DNA of 64,000 bases, taken from Weissella thailandensis. GTDB taxonomy: Bacteria; Bacillota; Bacilli; Lactobacillales; Lactobacillaceae. This document shows, piece after piece, positions 30,941 through 39,114 of the stretch. Each line of letters starts with the position of its first letter. Position 1 is the first letter of the stretch. The notes under the pieces were generated by a model. That model was given only the letters and a program-made list of their open reading frames with translations, was not told where the DNA came from and made no database searches. A program made the translations under genes and the position numbers. Location: assembly GCF_005405465.1 (NCBI RefSeq), contig NZ_BJEC01000004.1, positions 1 through 64,000 of the forward strand. The letters run 5' to 3'.

Positions 30941-31071
30941 CGCGATAAGCTGCCAGTCCGTCAAAAATAAGCAATAAATATGTCACACACCTACGCAGTC
31001 GCTCCGGCGGTGCGCCAAGTTTATCACTTATTTTGGACTCCAAAACAGCAACTTATCAGCTCTGCATTAAA
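30938..31071. repeat. 134-base hairpin repeat, copy 2
   Basis: The length and ends are the same as copy 1, with which it shares three bases. The arm sequences differ but still pair (gataag-c-tgc/gca-a-cttatc; gtcc/ggac; aaaataag/cttatttt). The apex cctacgcagtcgctccggcg is nearly the same. The secondary structure, rather than the sequence, is conserved between the copies. Confidence 0.75.
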
Positions 31072-31100
31072 AAACCGCCGGTACGTTGACCCGCGGTTAC
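31072..31100 (-). terminator. minus-strand terminator
   Basis: On the minus strand, aaccgcgggt and acc-ggcggtt pair and are followed by T6. It ends the remnant region 31100-31560. Confidence 0.65.
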
Positions 31101-31560
31101 TTTTGTTATATCTATGAAAAGTATAACAAGGAGAGCACTTGAGTTTGCTACCCTATATTCAATTGTAGTGGCAATGTCTAGAGGCTTAATCTGCAGATTT
31201 AAACGACTGTCGCTAGCACCACCGAAACCAAATACATCTTGCTCGCAACTACTACTCATCCACATTTATTCGTTTAAAAAGCGAACCGTGTCGGGAGCAG
31301 CCTTCAAATCAACATACATGTTTTCACCCTCAATTATAAGAGCTATCGTATATTGTTGAAGTAACCGATGCTAATGTCTGCAAGACTGTCAATTCATGAC
31401 TTAATGTTTATCATTCAAAATGTGATACGAAGGTATATCTTGCATCATTACTGTGACACGCCCATATGGATTTTAGTAGCTAAAGCGATGTTTGAGGTTG
31501 AAAAGAAATCAATTTTCAAATCATCTACCTACCTTTCCTTTGGTACATCATTATAGTAAC
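31100..31560 (-). pseudogene. decayed minus-strand gene, identity not recognised
   Basis: Between a catabolite-type operator and a terminator lie about 450 bases with only short open frames on the minus strand. They include KIDFFSTSNIALATKIHMG and, from 31265, a 69-residue frame with FGGASDSRLNLQIKPLD. The pieces lie in different frames with stops between them. A purine-rich site (aaaggaaaggtagg) precedes the first. This looks like a gene inactivated by several mutations; the family cannot be named. Nothing convincing lies on the + strand. Confidence 0.4.
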
Positions 31561-31565
31561 ACGCA

Positions 31566-31581
31566 TTGGAAGCGGTTACAA
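31566..31581. promoter_or_regulatory. cre-like catabolite control site
   Basis: On the minus strand the 16 bases TTGTAACCGCTTCCAA match the CcpA-site consensus WTGNAANCGNWNNCAW at every position. It lies just downstream of the oxidoreductase stop and upstream of the decayed gene, with TATAAT 10 bases further on. Confidence 0.55.
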
Positions 31582-31596
31582 ATATAAAGCCTCGGC

Positions 31597-32652
31597 TTAA
31601 CGATCAAAATTTACAATATGTGGGTTAGCGCCTGTTACACCAGCCTCTAACATACGCATGGTCGTTAATAATTGATCATCAGATACTAATTTTGGTTGTT
31701 CGTTAACAAGTGTGTCAAAAATGGTATCGTAAACAGAACCATAGTCACCTTGAATAGAAGGGATGAACTTTTCTAAACGATCGTTATTTTGATTGTAGTA
31801 AGTAACTTTGCCATAATCTTGTGGTGCATCTTGACCGAAGCCAGGATCACCTGGCATAATACCAGTTTTCAAATCATATTCTTGTTGGTCAATATTGTGC
31901 TTGATATAAGATCCCTTAGTACCGTGCAAAATCCACTTAGGATAGTGATTAACAATTGTTTCGCTTGACTGTACAGTTGCCTTAAAAGCATCTTGGTAAA
32001 AATAGTTCACCTCAAATTGGTCGGATAATGTTGCTGATAAATCACGCGTTGACCTTAAATCATAGGCAACGGTTTGTGGTGCACCAAATAGTGAAACAAT
32101 TTGGTCAACTAGGTGAGCGCCATGGTCAAACCAGGTTGTTTCCATGGGGTTACCAGTCAATTTGGCATCATTTGGTCGATAATGATCCATATGTAATTCA
32201 AGTTCAACGGGTCGACCAACATAGCCAGCGTTTAAGACATGTTTTAATGTTAAAAAGTCACTATCAAAGCGGCGATTTTGGAACGGCATGAAAAATAAGC
32301 CTTTTTGGTTGGCTAAGTCAACTAGTTCTGAAGCTTCTTGGGTTGTTGCCACCAATGGTTTGTCGACTAAGATGTTTTTACCAGCTAGCAGTAATTGGCG
32401 AGCAACTGTAAAGTGAGTTGGTGCTGGAGTTACGACGATAACTAAATCAAGCGTTTTGTCAGTTATGATATCTTGGATATTTGTTGAAAAAATTGTCCCT
32501 GTTTTTTCAAGAGCCGCCCGTTCTTCAGGGCGTTTATCAATGTGCGGTGCAACAACGCGACTAATATGAAACTTATCAGGTCGTTGACGTACATATGGAA
32601 TGTGATAGCGGTTGGTACTTTTTCCAAATCCAACATAAGCAATGTTAAGCAT
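31597..32652 (-). CDS. Gfo/Idh/MocA-family NAD(P)-dependent oxidoreductase
   Basis: This 351-residue protein has an N-terminal Rossmann domain (AYVGFGKSTNRYHIPY) with the DKPLV motif (EKP equivalent, catalytic Lys at about 97). The C-terminal Gfo/Idh sheet has MDHYRP and WFDHGAHLVDQ. It resembles the YvaA/YhhX scyllo-inositol or sugar dehydrogenase group; the substrate cannot be fixed. It starts at 32652 with ggagga at 6 bases. It is transcribed alone, against its neighbours. Confidence 0.9.
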   Translation of the reverse strand: MLNIAYVGFGKSTNRYHIPYVRQRPDKFHISRVVAPHIDKRPEERAALEKTGTIFSTNIQDIITDKTLDLVIVVTPAPTHFTVARQLLLAGKNILVDKPLVATTQEASELVDLANQKGLFFMPFQNRRFDSDFLTLKHVLNAGYVGRPVELELHMDHYRPNDAKLTGNPMETTWFDHGAHLVDQIVSLFGAPQTVAYDLRSTRDLSATLSDQFEVNYFYQDAFKATVQSSETIVNHYPKWILHGTKGSYIKHNIDQQEYDLKTGIMPGDPGFGQDAPQDYGKVTYYNQNNDRLEKFIPSIQGDYGSVYDTIFDTLVNEQPKLVSDDQLLTTMRMLEAGVTGANPHIVNFDR

Positions 32653-32801
32653 AAGTATCCTCCAAAGTGTGTTTTGATACTATTTTCACTTAATTCATGT
32701 ATTTGTGCAATAGATGTTAGAATAGTAATATGAAATAGAATGATAAGTGAGTTTTTATACAAAGGTATAAGCGATATTTTAGGAAAAACTGGAGAATCAC
32801 C

Positions 32802-33647
32802 ATGGTTAGTGAACTAAAATCAGATATTTTACATGAAGTTATTTTAAGGCGACCTGATCAAAGTCATAAAGGGGACTATGGTCATGTGCTGCTGATTGGG
32901 GGAAGTTTACAATTTGGTGGCGCTATTTTAATGGCCAGTCAAGCAAGTGTTGGTGCTGGAGCAGGGTTAACTTCAGTAGCAACTGATAAAGTGAATTTAA
33001 CGGCTTTGCATGCCCGAACACCAGAAGCAATGTTTATCGACTGGGAAGATAGTGACCAGGTGGTAGAAAATATAAAAAAGAATGATGTGATTGTGATTGG
33101 ACCAGGTTTAGGCACAGATCAAAAAGCGGTTGATTTGGTCAAACAAGTATTTGCAACCGTCAAGCAAAACCAAATTTTGGTAGTTGATGGGTCAGCACTG
33201 ACGATTATGGCGGAGTATCATTTGATGTTTCCTCGCCAGCCATATACGATTGCTACACCACATCAAATGGAATGGGAACGTTTGAGTGGTGTGCAATTAA
33301 ATTATCAAACAGAGCATCAGTTAAATGAAGTCCAACGTCAAATTTTGAATTTGGATGTGTTGGTATTAAAGCAACATCACACGTTGATCTATGCTCAGGA
33401 TGAGCTTCGCCAGTTATTAATTGGTGGTGCTTACCAAGCAACTGGTGGTATGGGAGATGTCTTGGCTGGTACGATTGGGGGCTTTGTTGGTCAATTCAAA
33501 AAGAACCACTTAAAGGCGGTTGAAGCAGCTGTTTATGCGCATTCGATGATTGCCCAGGAAATGGCCAGACATAGTTACGTTGTAAAACCATCTTTCATAG
33601 CAGATGCTTTACCAAACTATATGGCACGTATTCAATCCAACTTATAA
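32802..33647 (+). CDS. nnrD: ADP-dependent NAD(P)H-hydrate dehydratase
   Basis: This 281-residue ribokinase-like repair enzyme converts damaged NAD(P)HX hydrates back to NAD(P)H. Marks are KGDYGHVLLIGGS, GAILMASQASVGAGAGLTSV, VIGPGLGTD, ATPHQMEWERL and GGMGDVLAGTIGG (phosphate loop and catalytic Asp). The epimerase partner domain (NnrE) is not fused. The ribosome site is weak (ctggagaatcacc). Confidence 0.92.
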   Translation: MVSELKSDILHEVILRRPDQSHKGDYGHVLLIGGSLQFGGAILMASQASVGAGAGLTSVATDKVNLTALHARTPEAMFIDWEDSDQVVENIKKNDVIVIGPGLGTDQKAVDLVKQVFATVKQNQILVVDGSALTIMAEYHLMFPRQPYTIATPHQMEWERLSGVQLNYQTEHQLNEVQRQILNLDVLVLKQHHTLIYAQDELRQLLIGGAYQATGGMGDVLAGTIGGFVGQFKKNHLKAVEAAVYAHSMIAQEMARHSYVVKPSFIADALPNYMARIQSNL

Positions 33648-33724
33648 AGCATACATGGGTCGGTGCGAATTTCCATAAAGAAGTGTATAATTGAAAAGAA
33701 TGTTAATCGTGGAGGAGTTAAATA

Positions 33725-35143
33725 ATGACAAAACAATGGCGTGCTGAAGCGTTGAAATATGAAGATGATTTACTAAAAGATTTAAAAGAAATGTTAGCAA
33801 TCAAGTCGGTTCGTGATGATGAAGCGGCAACAACTGATGCACCTTTGGGACCAGGTCCTAAAGAAGCATTGTTGAAGTTTGAAGAGTTTGCTAAGCGTGA
33901 TGGTTTCCGTGTGGGTAACTATAAGGATTTGGTTGCTTATGCTGAGTTAGGGCCTGAAGATGCTGAGGAAACAGTTGCTATTATTGGTCACTTGGATGTT
34001 ATGCCAGAAGGTGATGGCTGGACAAAAGACCCTTGGACACCAGTTGTTGAAGATGGTCGCCTATATGCCCGTGGTGCATCTGATGATAAAGGACCAACAT
34101 TCGCAGCTTATTATGCGTTGAAGATGATCAAGGAACTTGGACTAAAGTTGAACCGTAAATTAGTCTTGGTAGTTGGAATTGATGAAGAATCTGACTGGAC
34201 TGGTATGGATGAATTCTTCGCTGAGTATGGTGAACCAACGATGGGATTCTCACCAGATGCTGAGTTCCCAATTATTAACGGTGAAAAAGGAAATGTCTCA
34301 GTTGTAACACGTTTTGATGGTACCCAAGGTGGTTCATTGAAGCTACTTTCATTTACTGCTGGTCAACGACCAAACATGGTACCTGGTGTAGCGAAAGCAA
34401 CGGTCGAAACAGCCGATGCCGACGCTTTAGTAGCTGCTATGCAAGCTTACTTAGATGCTGAAACTCGAGTTAAGGGTGGAGCAACAGTTGATGGGAACCA
34501 GGTAGCTGTTACCTTCTATGGTAAGCAAGTTCATGGTGCGATGCCTGAAACAGGTGAAAATGCCGGAACTTACTTGGCTAATTTCCTACAAGACCAAGAC
34601 TTTGGTGGTAATGCACAAGGCTTCTTGACATTCTTGGGGACTAAATTACACGATGACACGGTTGCTGAAAAGATTGGTGCTAAGAAACATGATGAATTAA
34701 TGCATGATTTGTCGATGAATGTGGGAATCCAACGCTTTACTGATGGGCAAGATGGTTTTGTTAACGCAAACTTCCGTTACCCACAAAATACAACGGCCGA
34801 TGAAATTGAAAAGCATGTTGCACAGTCATTACCTGTTGGATTTGATGCAGTCGCTAAGCAAGAAGGTCATGCACAAGTGCCACATTATGTACCTGGTAAT
34901 GATCCACTTGTACAAACGTTGTTACAAGTTTATCGTGAGCATACTGGCTTGCCAGCTGATGAACAAGTTATCGGTGGTGGTACATTTGGTCGCTTACTAA
35001 AGCGTGGTGTCGCCTTTGGTGCGATGTTTGAAGGTACGCCTGATACAATGCATCAAGCTGATGAGTTCTATCCAGTTGCTGATTTGACACGTGCCATGGC
35101 TATTTTTGGTCAAGCAATGTACGAATTATCAAATGTGGAATAG
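33725..35143 (+). CDS. pepV: dipeptidase PepV (M20 family)
   Basis: This 472-residue zinc dipeptidase releases amino acids from dipeptides such as carnosine or Xaa-Ala. Metal and catalytic motifs: HLDVMPEGDGW, GRLYARGASDDKGP, GIDEESDWTGM and SPDAEFP; GGTFGR and MHQADEF lie near the C-terminus. The length matches lactobacillar PepV. It provides the last step after uptake by the Opp system encoded at 40.8-46.9 kb. ATG 33725 follows ggagg. Confidence 0.95.
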   Translation: MTKQWRAEALKYEDDLLKDLKEMLAIKSVRDDEAATTDAPLGPGPKEALLKFEEFAKRDGFRVGNYKDLVAYAELGPEDAEETVAIIGHLDVMPEGDGWTKDPWTPVVEDGRLYARGASDDKGPTFAAYYALKMIKELGLKLNRKLVLVVGIDEESDWTGMDEFFAEYGEPTMGFSPDAEFPIINGEKGNVSVVTRFDGTQGGSLKLLSFTAGQRPNMVPGVAKATVETADADALVAAMQAYLDAETRVKGGATVDGNQVAVTFYGKQVHGAMPETGENAGTYLANFLQDQDFGGNAQGFLTFLGTKLHDDTVAEKIGAKKHDELMHDLSMNVGIQRFTDGQDGFVNANFRYPQNTTADEIEKHVAQSLPVGFDAVAKQEGHAQVPHYVPGNDPLVQTLLQVYREHTGLPADEQVIGGGTFGRLLKRGVAFGAMFEGTPDTMHQADEFYPVADLTRAMAIFGQAMYELSNVE

Positions 35144-35164
35144 TTTTAAAATCAAATAATTGTT

Positions 35165-35200
35165 AAAAGTTAGCGAAGAGATATCGCTAACTTTTTTTCA
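35165..35200 (+). terminator. pepV terminator
   Basis: The stem aaaagttagcga/tcgctaactttt is followed by a T-run. Confidence 0.88.
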
Positions 35201-35239
35201 TTTTCAATAAAAACGTGTTACAATTACGTAACATAGACG

Positions 35240-35326
35240 CTAAAAACACTGCCATGACAATCAGGTAGTGTGGTGCAGGACAGGGATGGTGTTACTAACG
35301 TCACACCATCCCTGTCCTCTGTTTTT
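35240..35326 (+). ncRNA. candidate small structured RNA
   Basis: It lies in the 353-base gap before 35497. A first hairpin acactgcc/ggtagtgt (35246-35271) is followed by a perfect 15-bp stem ggacagggatggtgt/acaccatccctgtcc (35278-35317) and tctgttttt. TACAAT within a ttac-gtaa palindrome just upstream may be its promoter. The pepV terminator already lies before it, so it is probably a separate transcript or a leader attenuator of the 35497 gene. The remaining 170 bases to that gene show nothing. Confidence 0.45.
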
Positions 35327-35496
35327 CCATAGTTAAAAATAACGCAAAGAACGCTATATTTTGCGACCTTTACTATGACTGATTAACGAAACTATAGTAA
35401 CCTAATATTGAAAACAAGTTATTATTAAAATGTTAGGGAACCTTAAGGATTAGGCAGTATACTAATAACAGTAAAAAAAAGAGAGTAGAAAGAGTT

Positions 35497-36072
35497 ATGA
35501 ATCGAAAAGTTTTCGTTCTGACAGGTAATACGGGAACTGGTAAAACGACCGTTGCCAATTATTTAAATGAGTTTTATGAAATGCCCAAGGTGATCACACA
35601 CACAACGAGACCACCCCGAGAAGGTGAAATTGACCAAATTGACTACTATTTTGAAACCGAACAGTCTTTTGAGAATAATCATTATTTAGAAAGTGTTGCG
35701 TATGCCAATTATCGTTATGGGTCATCATATGAAGGCCTTGAACGTGCTTGGGAAAAGAGTCCATTAATTAGTATTGTTCTCGATACCGCTGGTGCAAAAA
35801 CCTATTCAGAAAAATTGGGGGATGCGGCAGTCGTTATCTTTTTGACCGTCACAAAAACTGATGAACTTTTGGGTAGACTATCAAAACGAGGCGATAATTT
35901 AGAAGAAACTCGTCGACGGATGGCAAGTGAAGAATACCAACGTGATGTGCAATTACCCGAACCTTTACAAGGAATTGCGCACGTTGTTGTTAATGATGAT
36001 TGGTTAAGTACAAAAGAAAAAATTGACAATATTGTTAAGCAGGCCTTAGTTTTTGACCTGGAGGAGGAGTAA
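35497..36072 (+). CDS. guanylate kinase-like P-loop protein
   Basis: This 191-residue protein has Walker A GNTGTGKTT at the N-terminus, then ITHTTRPPREGEIDQIDYYFE, which matches the GMP-binding segment of guanylate kinase (TTRxPRxGExxGxDYxF). The lid region RLSKRGDNLEETRRRM is also present. It may be a second GMP kinase or a diverged nucleotide-binding paralogue; the housekeeping gmk usually sits near rpoZ. It is followed by two envelope-type genes. The ribosome site is weak (gagagtagaaagag). Confidence 0.8.
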   Translation: MNRKVFVLTGNTGTGKTTVANYLNEFYEMPKVITHTTRPPREGEIDQIDYYFETEQSFENNHYLESVAYANYRYGSSYEGLERAWEKSPLISIVLDTAGAKTYSEKLGDAAVVIFLTVTKTDELLGRLSKRGDNLEETRRRMASEEYQRDVQLPEPLQGIAHVVVNDDWLSTKEKIDNIVKQALVFDLEEE

Positions 36073-36078
36073 CATCTT

Positions 36079-36552
36079 ATGGCATATCGAACACCACCAT
36101 TTATGACACCAGTTGCGTTAGTATCAATTATTTTAGCAGTTAGTGCTGGTAATGCAGTCGTTAATGTTTCTACAAATTCTTCCAATGGTGCCGCAAAGTC
36201 ATCATCAGTATCTAGTAGTATGGTTTCATCATCAAGTGTTAAGTCTTCGGTTAGCTCGTCAGATGATTCCGCTAGTGTTTCAAATGAATCGGATGTGACT
36301 GATGAAGATTCAGTTGCCGATGATACATCGGTTAGTTCGGCATCGAAATCATCAGCAAGCAACTCAAGTCAATCAACTGATGAGGCGTCTACGGATACCA
36401 CAACGGATGGGACAACTGATGATGCAACCAATAATGATACCGATACAAATAATACGACTGGCAATACTACTGATGATAATACAGCTGGGACAAATAATAA
36501 TACGACCGGAAATGCAACCAATGACAATGCGGCACAAGGAGGAACTAATTAA
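36079..36552 (+). CDS. exported Ser/Thr/Asp/Asn-rich protein
   Basis: This 157-residue protein has an N-terminal hydrophobic segment (about 10-30: VALVSIILAVSAGNAVV). The remainder is low-complexity: first Ser/Val-rich, then Asp/Ser-rich, then Thr/Asn/Asp-rich. There is no LPXTG or second membrane segment. This composition suggests a surface-exposed, unstructured and perhaps glycosylated stalk held by an uncleaved signal. It starts 7 bases after the kinase-like gene behind ggaggagg and overlaps the next gene by one base. It is not a recognised family. Confidence 0.7.
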   Translation: MAYRTPPFMTPVALVSIILAVSAGNAVVNVSTNSSNGAAKSSSVSSSMVSSSSVKSSVSSSDDSASVSNESDVTDEDSVADDTSVSSASKSSASNSSQSTDEASTDTTTDGTTDDATNNDTDTNNTTGNTTDDNTAGTNNNTTGNATNDNAAQGGTN

Positions 36553-37346
36553 TGTTATCGATATTAGATTTACTTAATCATTATCTTGGTTTCTTCAACG
36601 TCAATGCTCGTTGGAAGGGGCAGATGTATACGATCCTAGCCGGTGTTGGTAATTTTTATATTTTATATCTAGCGGTACGGCATATTCAAAACGGTGCCTA
36701 CTTACGGGGTGTGTTACTAGCGTTAGGATTTTTGTTTATTCTTTATTGTGTCGTTTTAAATATCGTTTACTATTACACGCAGAAAACAGTGAAGTGGGAT
36801 ATTTCGCCAAAACTTGAGAAAGTTTTGGGTGGCCCACAAGCAGCGAAAACAACGGACAGTCAGGCAATGCCTTATGTGCCAGCCAGTGGTCTTTATGACA
36901 AACAACAAGTTTTACCAGCAACTGCCGTTTCAGATGATGATATGGCTGCCGAGCTAAATAAAGTTGTTGATCAATTACGTGAAGGTGGCCTGATTAGTGA
37001 AAATTATGGTGGCTTATCAGAGAAAGAACAGTTAGCTTTTCTAGCTACTGGTCAACAAACTATTTTTGCTAACCATCCAGGTACGCCATTACCTTACTTC
37101 CGATTGGAAGAAGAACGTGGTGGTTTGTCGATTTATGGTGGGATGAATGAAATGTTGGCGTCACGTTTGGCGCGGATTCAAACAGTTGGTTTGCAACCAG
37201 TTGACTTAGCATTAGAATCATACAATTTATATATTGCATCTGTTGTCGTGACTGGTGGACCAGGGAAGTCCCGTGGTCGTCATGATTTAATGCCTGTCGA
37301 AAAACCTTACGAGTTAGCAGTTGAGTTAGCATATACAAAAAAATAG
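36552..37346 (+). CDS. membrane protein of unknown function (DUF6681-like)
   Basis: This 264-residue protein has two TM segments near the N-terminus (about 25-43 and 50-74), then a cytoplasmic or surface domain with GGLSIYGGMNEM and LESYNLYIASVVVTGGPGKSRGRHD. It resembles an uncharacterised family found in lactobacilli (DUF6681, tentative). The start ATG overlaps the upstream stop (TAATG), so the two are translationally coupled, with aaggaggaac as ribosome site. Confidence 0.65.
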   Translation: MLSILDLLNHYLGFFNVNARWKGQMYTILAGVGNFYILYLAVRHIQNGAYLRGVLLALGFLFILYCVVLNIVYYYTQKTVKWDISPKLEKVLGGPQAAKTTDSQAMPYVPASGLYDKQQVLPATAVSDDDMAAELNKVVDQLREGGLISENYGGLSEKEQLAFLATGQQTIFANHPGTPLPYFRLEEERGGLSIYGGMNEMLASRLARIQTVGLQPVDLALESYNLYIASVVVTGGPGKSRGRHDLMPVEKPYELAVELAYTKK

Positions 37347-37398
37347 ATAATCGCACATAATTGATTATTTCTTCATGTCAACAAACTTAACAATATGT

Positions 37399-37428
37399 TT
37401 GACAATTAAGATAAACTCAGATTATTAT
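37399..37428 (+). promoter_or_regulatory. promoter of the glutamine-type ABC operon
   Basis: TTGACA, a 17-18 base spacer and TTATTA/TATTAT. Transcription would start about 10 bases later, directly before the hairpin at 37439. Confidence 0.65.
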
Positions 37429-37438
37429 TAAATTAGCG

Positions 37439-37472
37439 ACCCGTCACGAATAAAATCGCGGCGGGTTATTTT
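37439..37472 (+). terminator. leader terminator/attenuator ahead of glnQ
   Basis: The stem acccgtcacga/tcgcggcgggt (two mismatches) is followed by tatttttat. It lies downstream of a good promoter and 50 bases before glnQ, so it may attenuate the operon rather than end the upstream gene. Confidence 0.6.
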
Positions 37473-37522
37473 TATATACGGGATAATTTTTTAAGGTAAA
37501 TTATCCATAAGGAGGAACCACT

Positions 37523-38257
37523 ATGTCGATGATCGAATTCAAAGATGTCAACAAGTTTTATGGTGATTTTCATGCGTTGACGGATATCAATTTAAAGGTA
37601 GAAGCTGGGGAAACGGTTGTTTTGATTGGACCTTCAGGTTCAGGAAAATCAACATTGATTCGTACGATTAATGGTTTGGAACCAGTTCAGGGCGGACAAT
37701 TAATTGTAAATGGGCAGGATTTAGCTAATCCTAAGACAGATATGAACCGTACGAGAAAGAATGTGGGGATGGTTTTCCAACATTTTAATTTGTATGCAAA
37801 CAAATCAGTTTTAGAAAATATCATGTTAGCACCACGGTTAGTGTTGCATCGTGATGAAGAAGAAAATAAGAAAGTTGCCATGGAGTTGCTTGACCGTGTT
37901 GGCTTAGCTGACCAAGCTGAAAAGTCACCATCAGCTCTGTCTGGTGGACAACAACAACGTATTGCAATTGCGCGTTCATTAGCAATGAAGCCAAAAGCAT
38001 TGCTATTTGATGAGCCAACATCGGCTTTGGATCCTGAGATGATTACTGGTGTCTTGCAAATTATTCAAGATATTGTGGGTGATTCATCAATGACGACTTT
38101 AGTTGTGACTCACGAAATGGGCTTCGCTAAGGAAGTTGCCGACCGTGTTATTTTCATGGATAAAGGGAAAATCCTTGAAGATTCACCAACTAAAGAGTTT
38201 TTCTCTAACCCAAAGGAGCCACGTGCACGGGAATTCCTATCGCAAATTATTCGTTAA
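37523..38257 (+). CDS. glnQ: amino-acid ABC transporter ATPase (GlnQ type)
   Basis: This 244-residue ATPase of the polar amino acid uptake family has Walker A GPSGSGKST, Q-loop FQHFNLY, signature LSGGQQQRIAIARSLA and Walker B LLFDEPTSALDPEM; TLVVTHEMGFAKEVADRV is the GlnQ-type H-loop. It is the first gene of a four-gene operon (ATPase, binding protein, two permeases) for glutamine/glutamate-like substrates. Strong ribosome site aaggagg. Confidence 0.95.
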   Translation: MSMIEFKDVNKFYGDFHALTDINLKVEAGETVVLIGPSGSGKSTLIRTINGLEPVQGGQLIVNGQDLANPKTDMNRTRKNVGMVFQHFNLYANKSVLENIMLAPRLVLHRDEEENKKVAMELLDRVGLADQAEKSPSALSGGQQQRIAIARSLAMKPKALLFDEPTSALDPEMITGVLQIIQDIVGDSSMTTLVVTHEMGFAKEVADRVIFMDKGKILEDSPTKEFFSNPKEPRAREFLSQIIR

Positions 38258-38268
38258 GGAGGCGCAAC

Positions 38269-39114
38269 ATGAAAAGTAGATTTCAAGTTGTTATGAAGAC
38301 AGTTCTTGCAGCTGCTGCAGTCGCCTTGTTTGCTGGGGCAACCGGAGAAACAGTCATTCACGCAGACAACGTTAAAAATGAGACATATGATCGGGTGATG
38401 AAAACTGATCGTATGAACTGGGGTGTCAAGGGCGATACGAAATTGATGGGGCTAATGAATATCAAGTCGGGTAAGCTTGAAGGATTTGATGTTGATATGG
38501 CCAAGGAAGTTACGAAGCGTATCAATCCTGATGCAAAAGTCGAGTATACGCAGATTACTTCTGGTACGCGTGTACCTATGCTGCTAAACGGTAACATCGA
38601 TGCTATTATTGCGACGATGTCTGTTACACCAGACCGACAAAAAGTTGTTGATTTTTCAGACCCTTATTTTGATGCTGGGCAGTCAATTATGGTTAAAAGT
38701 TCAAGCAAGTACCATAATGTGAAGGAATTGAATACACCTAAGGCCCGTGTGTTGGCTGTGCAAGGTTCGACTTCAATTGATGAAATTAAAGACTTTGCGC
38801 CAAAGGCTAAAGTTGTTGGGTTGCAAGATTACGCAACGGCATTAACTGCTTTAAAGGCAGGTCAAGGTGATGCGTTAACGACTGATAATGGTATTTTATA
38901 TGGTATGGTTGCTGGTTCTAAAAACTTAGAAGTTCGTGGTGGTACCTTCACTAATGAGCCTTACGGTGTGGCGATGCAAAAGAAAAATCCTAAGTTAGTC
39001 AAAGCCGTGAATAAGGCAATTAAGGATATTAAGTCAGACGGTACTTATGCTAAGATGGTCCAGAAATGGTTCGGTAACATTAAGGGAATGGATTGGAAGG
39101 AGTTGGCTAAATAA
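38269..39114 (+). CDS. amino-acid ABC transporter solute-binding protein, no lipobox
   Basis: This 281-residue SBP family 3 protein has a signal peptide (1 to about 33, hydrophobic AAAAVALFAGATG). The binding fold has GFDVDMAKEV, MLLNGNIDAIIATMSVTPDRQKVVDFSDPYF and VQGSTS. There is no Cys at the signal end, so it is not a lipoprotein; an A-x-A-like site before DN (VIHADN) suggests release or anchoring by the uncleaved helix. The substrate is probably Gln/Glu/Asp from operon type. Its stop overlaps the next ATG by one base. Confidence 0.9.
   Translation: MKSRFQVVMKTVLAAAAVALFAGATGETVIHADNVKNETYDRVMKTDRMNWGVKGDTKLMGLMNIKSGKLEGFDVDMAKEVTKRINPDAKVEYTQITSGTRVPMLLNGNIDAIIATMSVTPDRQKVVDFSDPYFDAGQSIMVKSSSKYHNVKELNTPKARVLAVQGSTSIDEIKDFAPKAKVVGLQDYATALTALKAGQGDALTTDNGILYGMVAGSKNLEVRGGTFTNEPYGVAMQKKNPKLVKAVNKAIKDIKSDGTYAKMVQKWFGNIKGMDWKELAK

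Noticed and set aside
30807-31071. The hairpin repeats could be integron attC sites.
   Set aside because: They have structure-conserved arms like attC, but the core-site bases (RYYYAAC/GTTRRRY) are not in the right places, and no cassette genes or integrase are seen.
31114-31556. Two + strand open frames (81 and 62 residues).
   Set aside because: They have no ribosome site and no family resemblance. The minus-strand cre site, promoter and terminator point to the other strand.
35802-36362. 186-residue minus-strand open frame.
   Set aside because: It is antisense to the kinase-like gene and to the Ser/Asp-rich gene. The low-complexity sense strand keeps the opposite strand open; there is no ribosome site.
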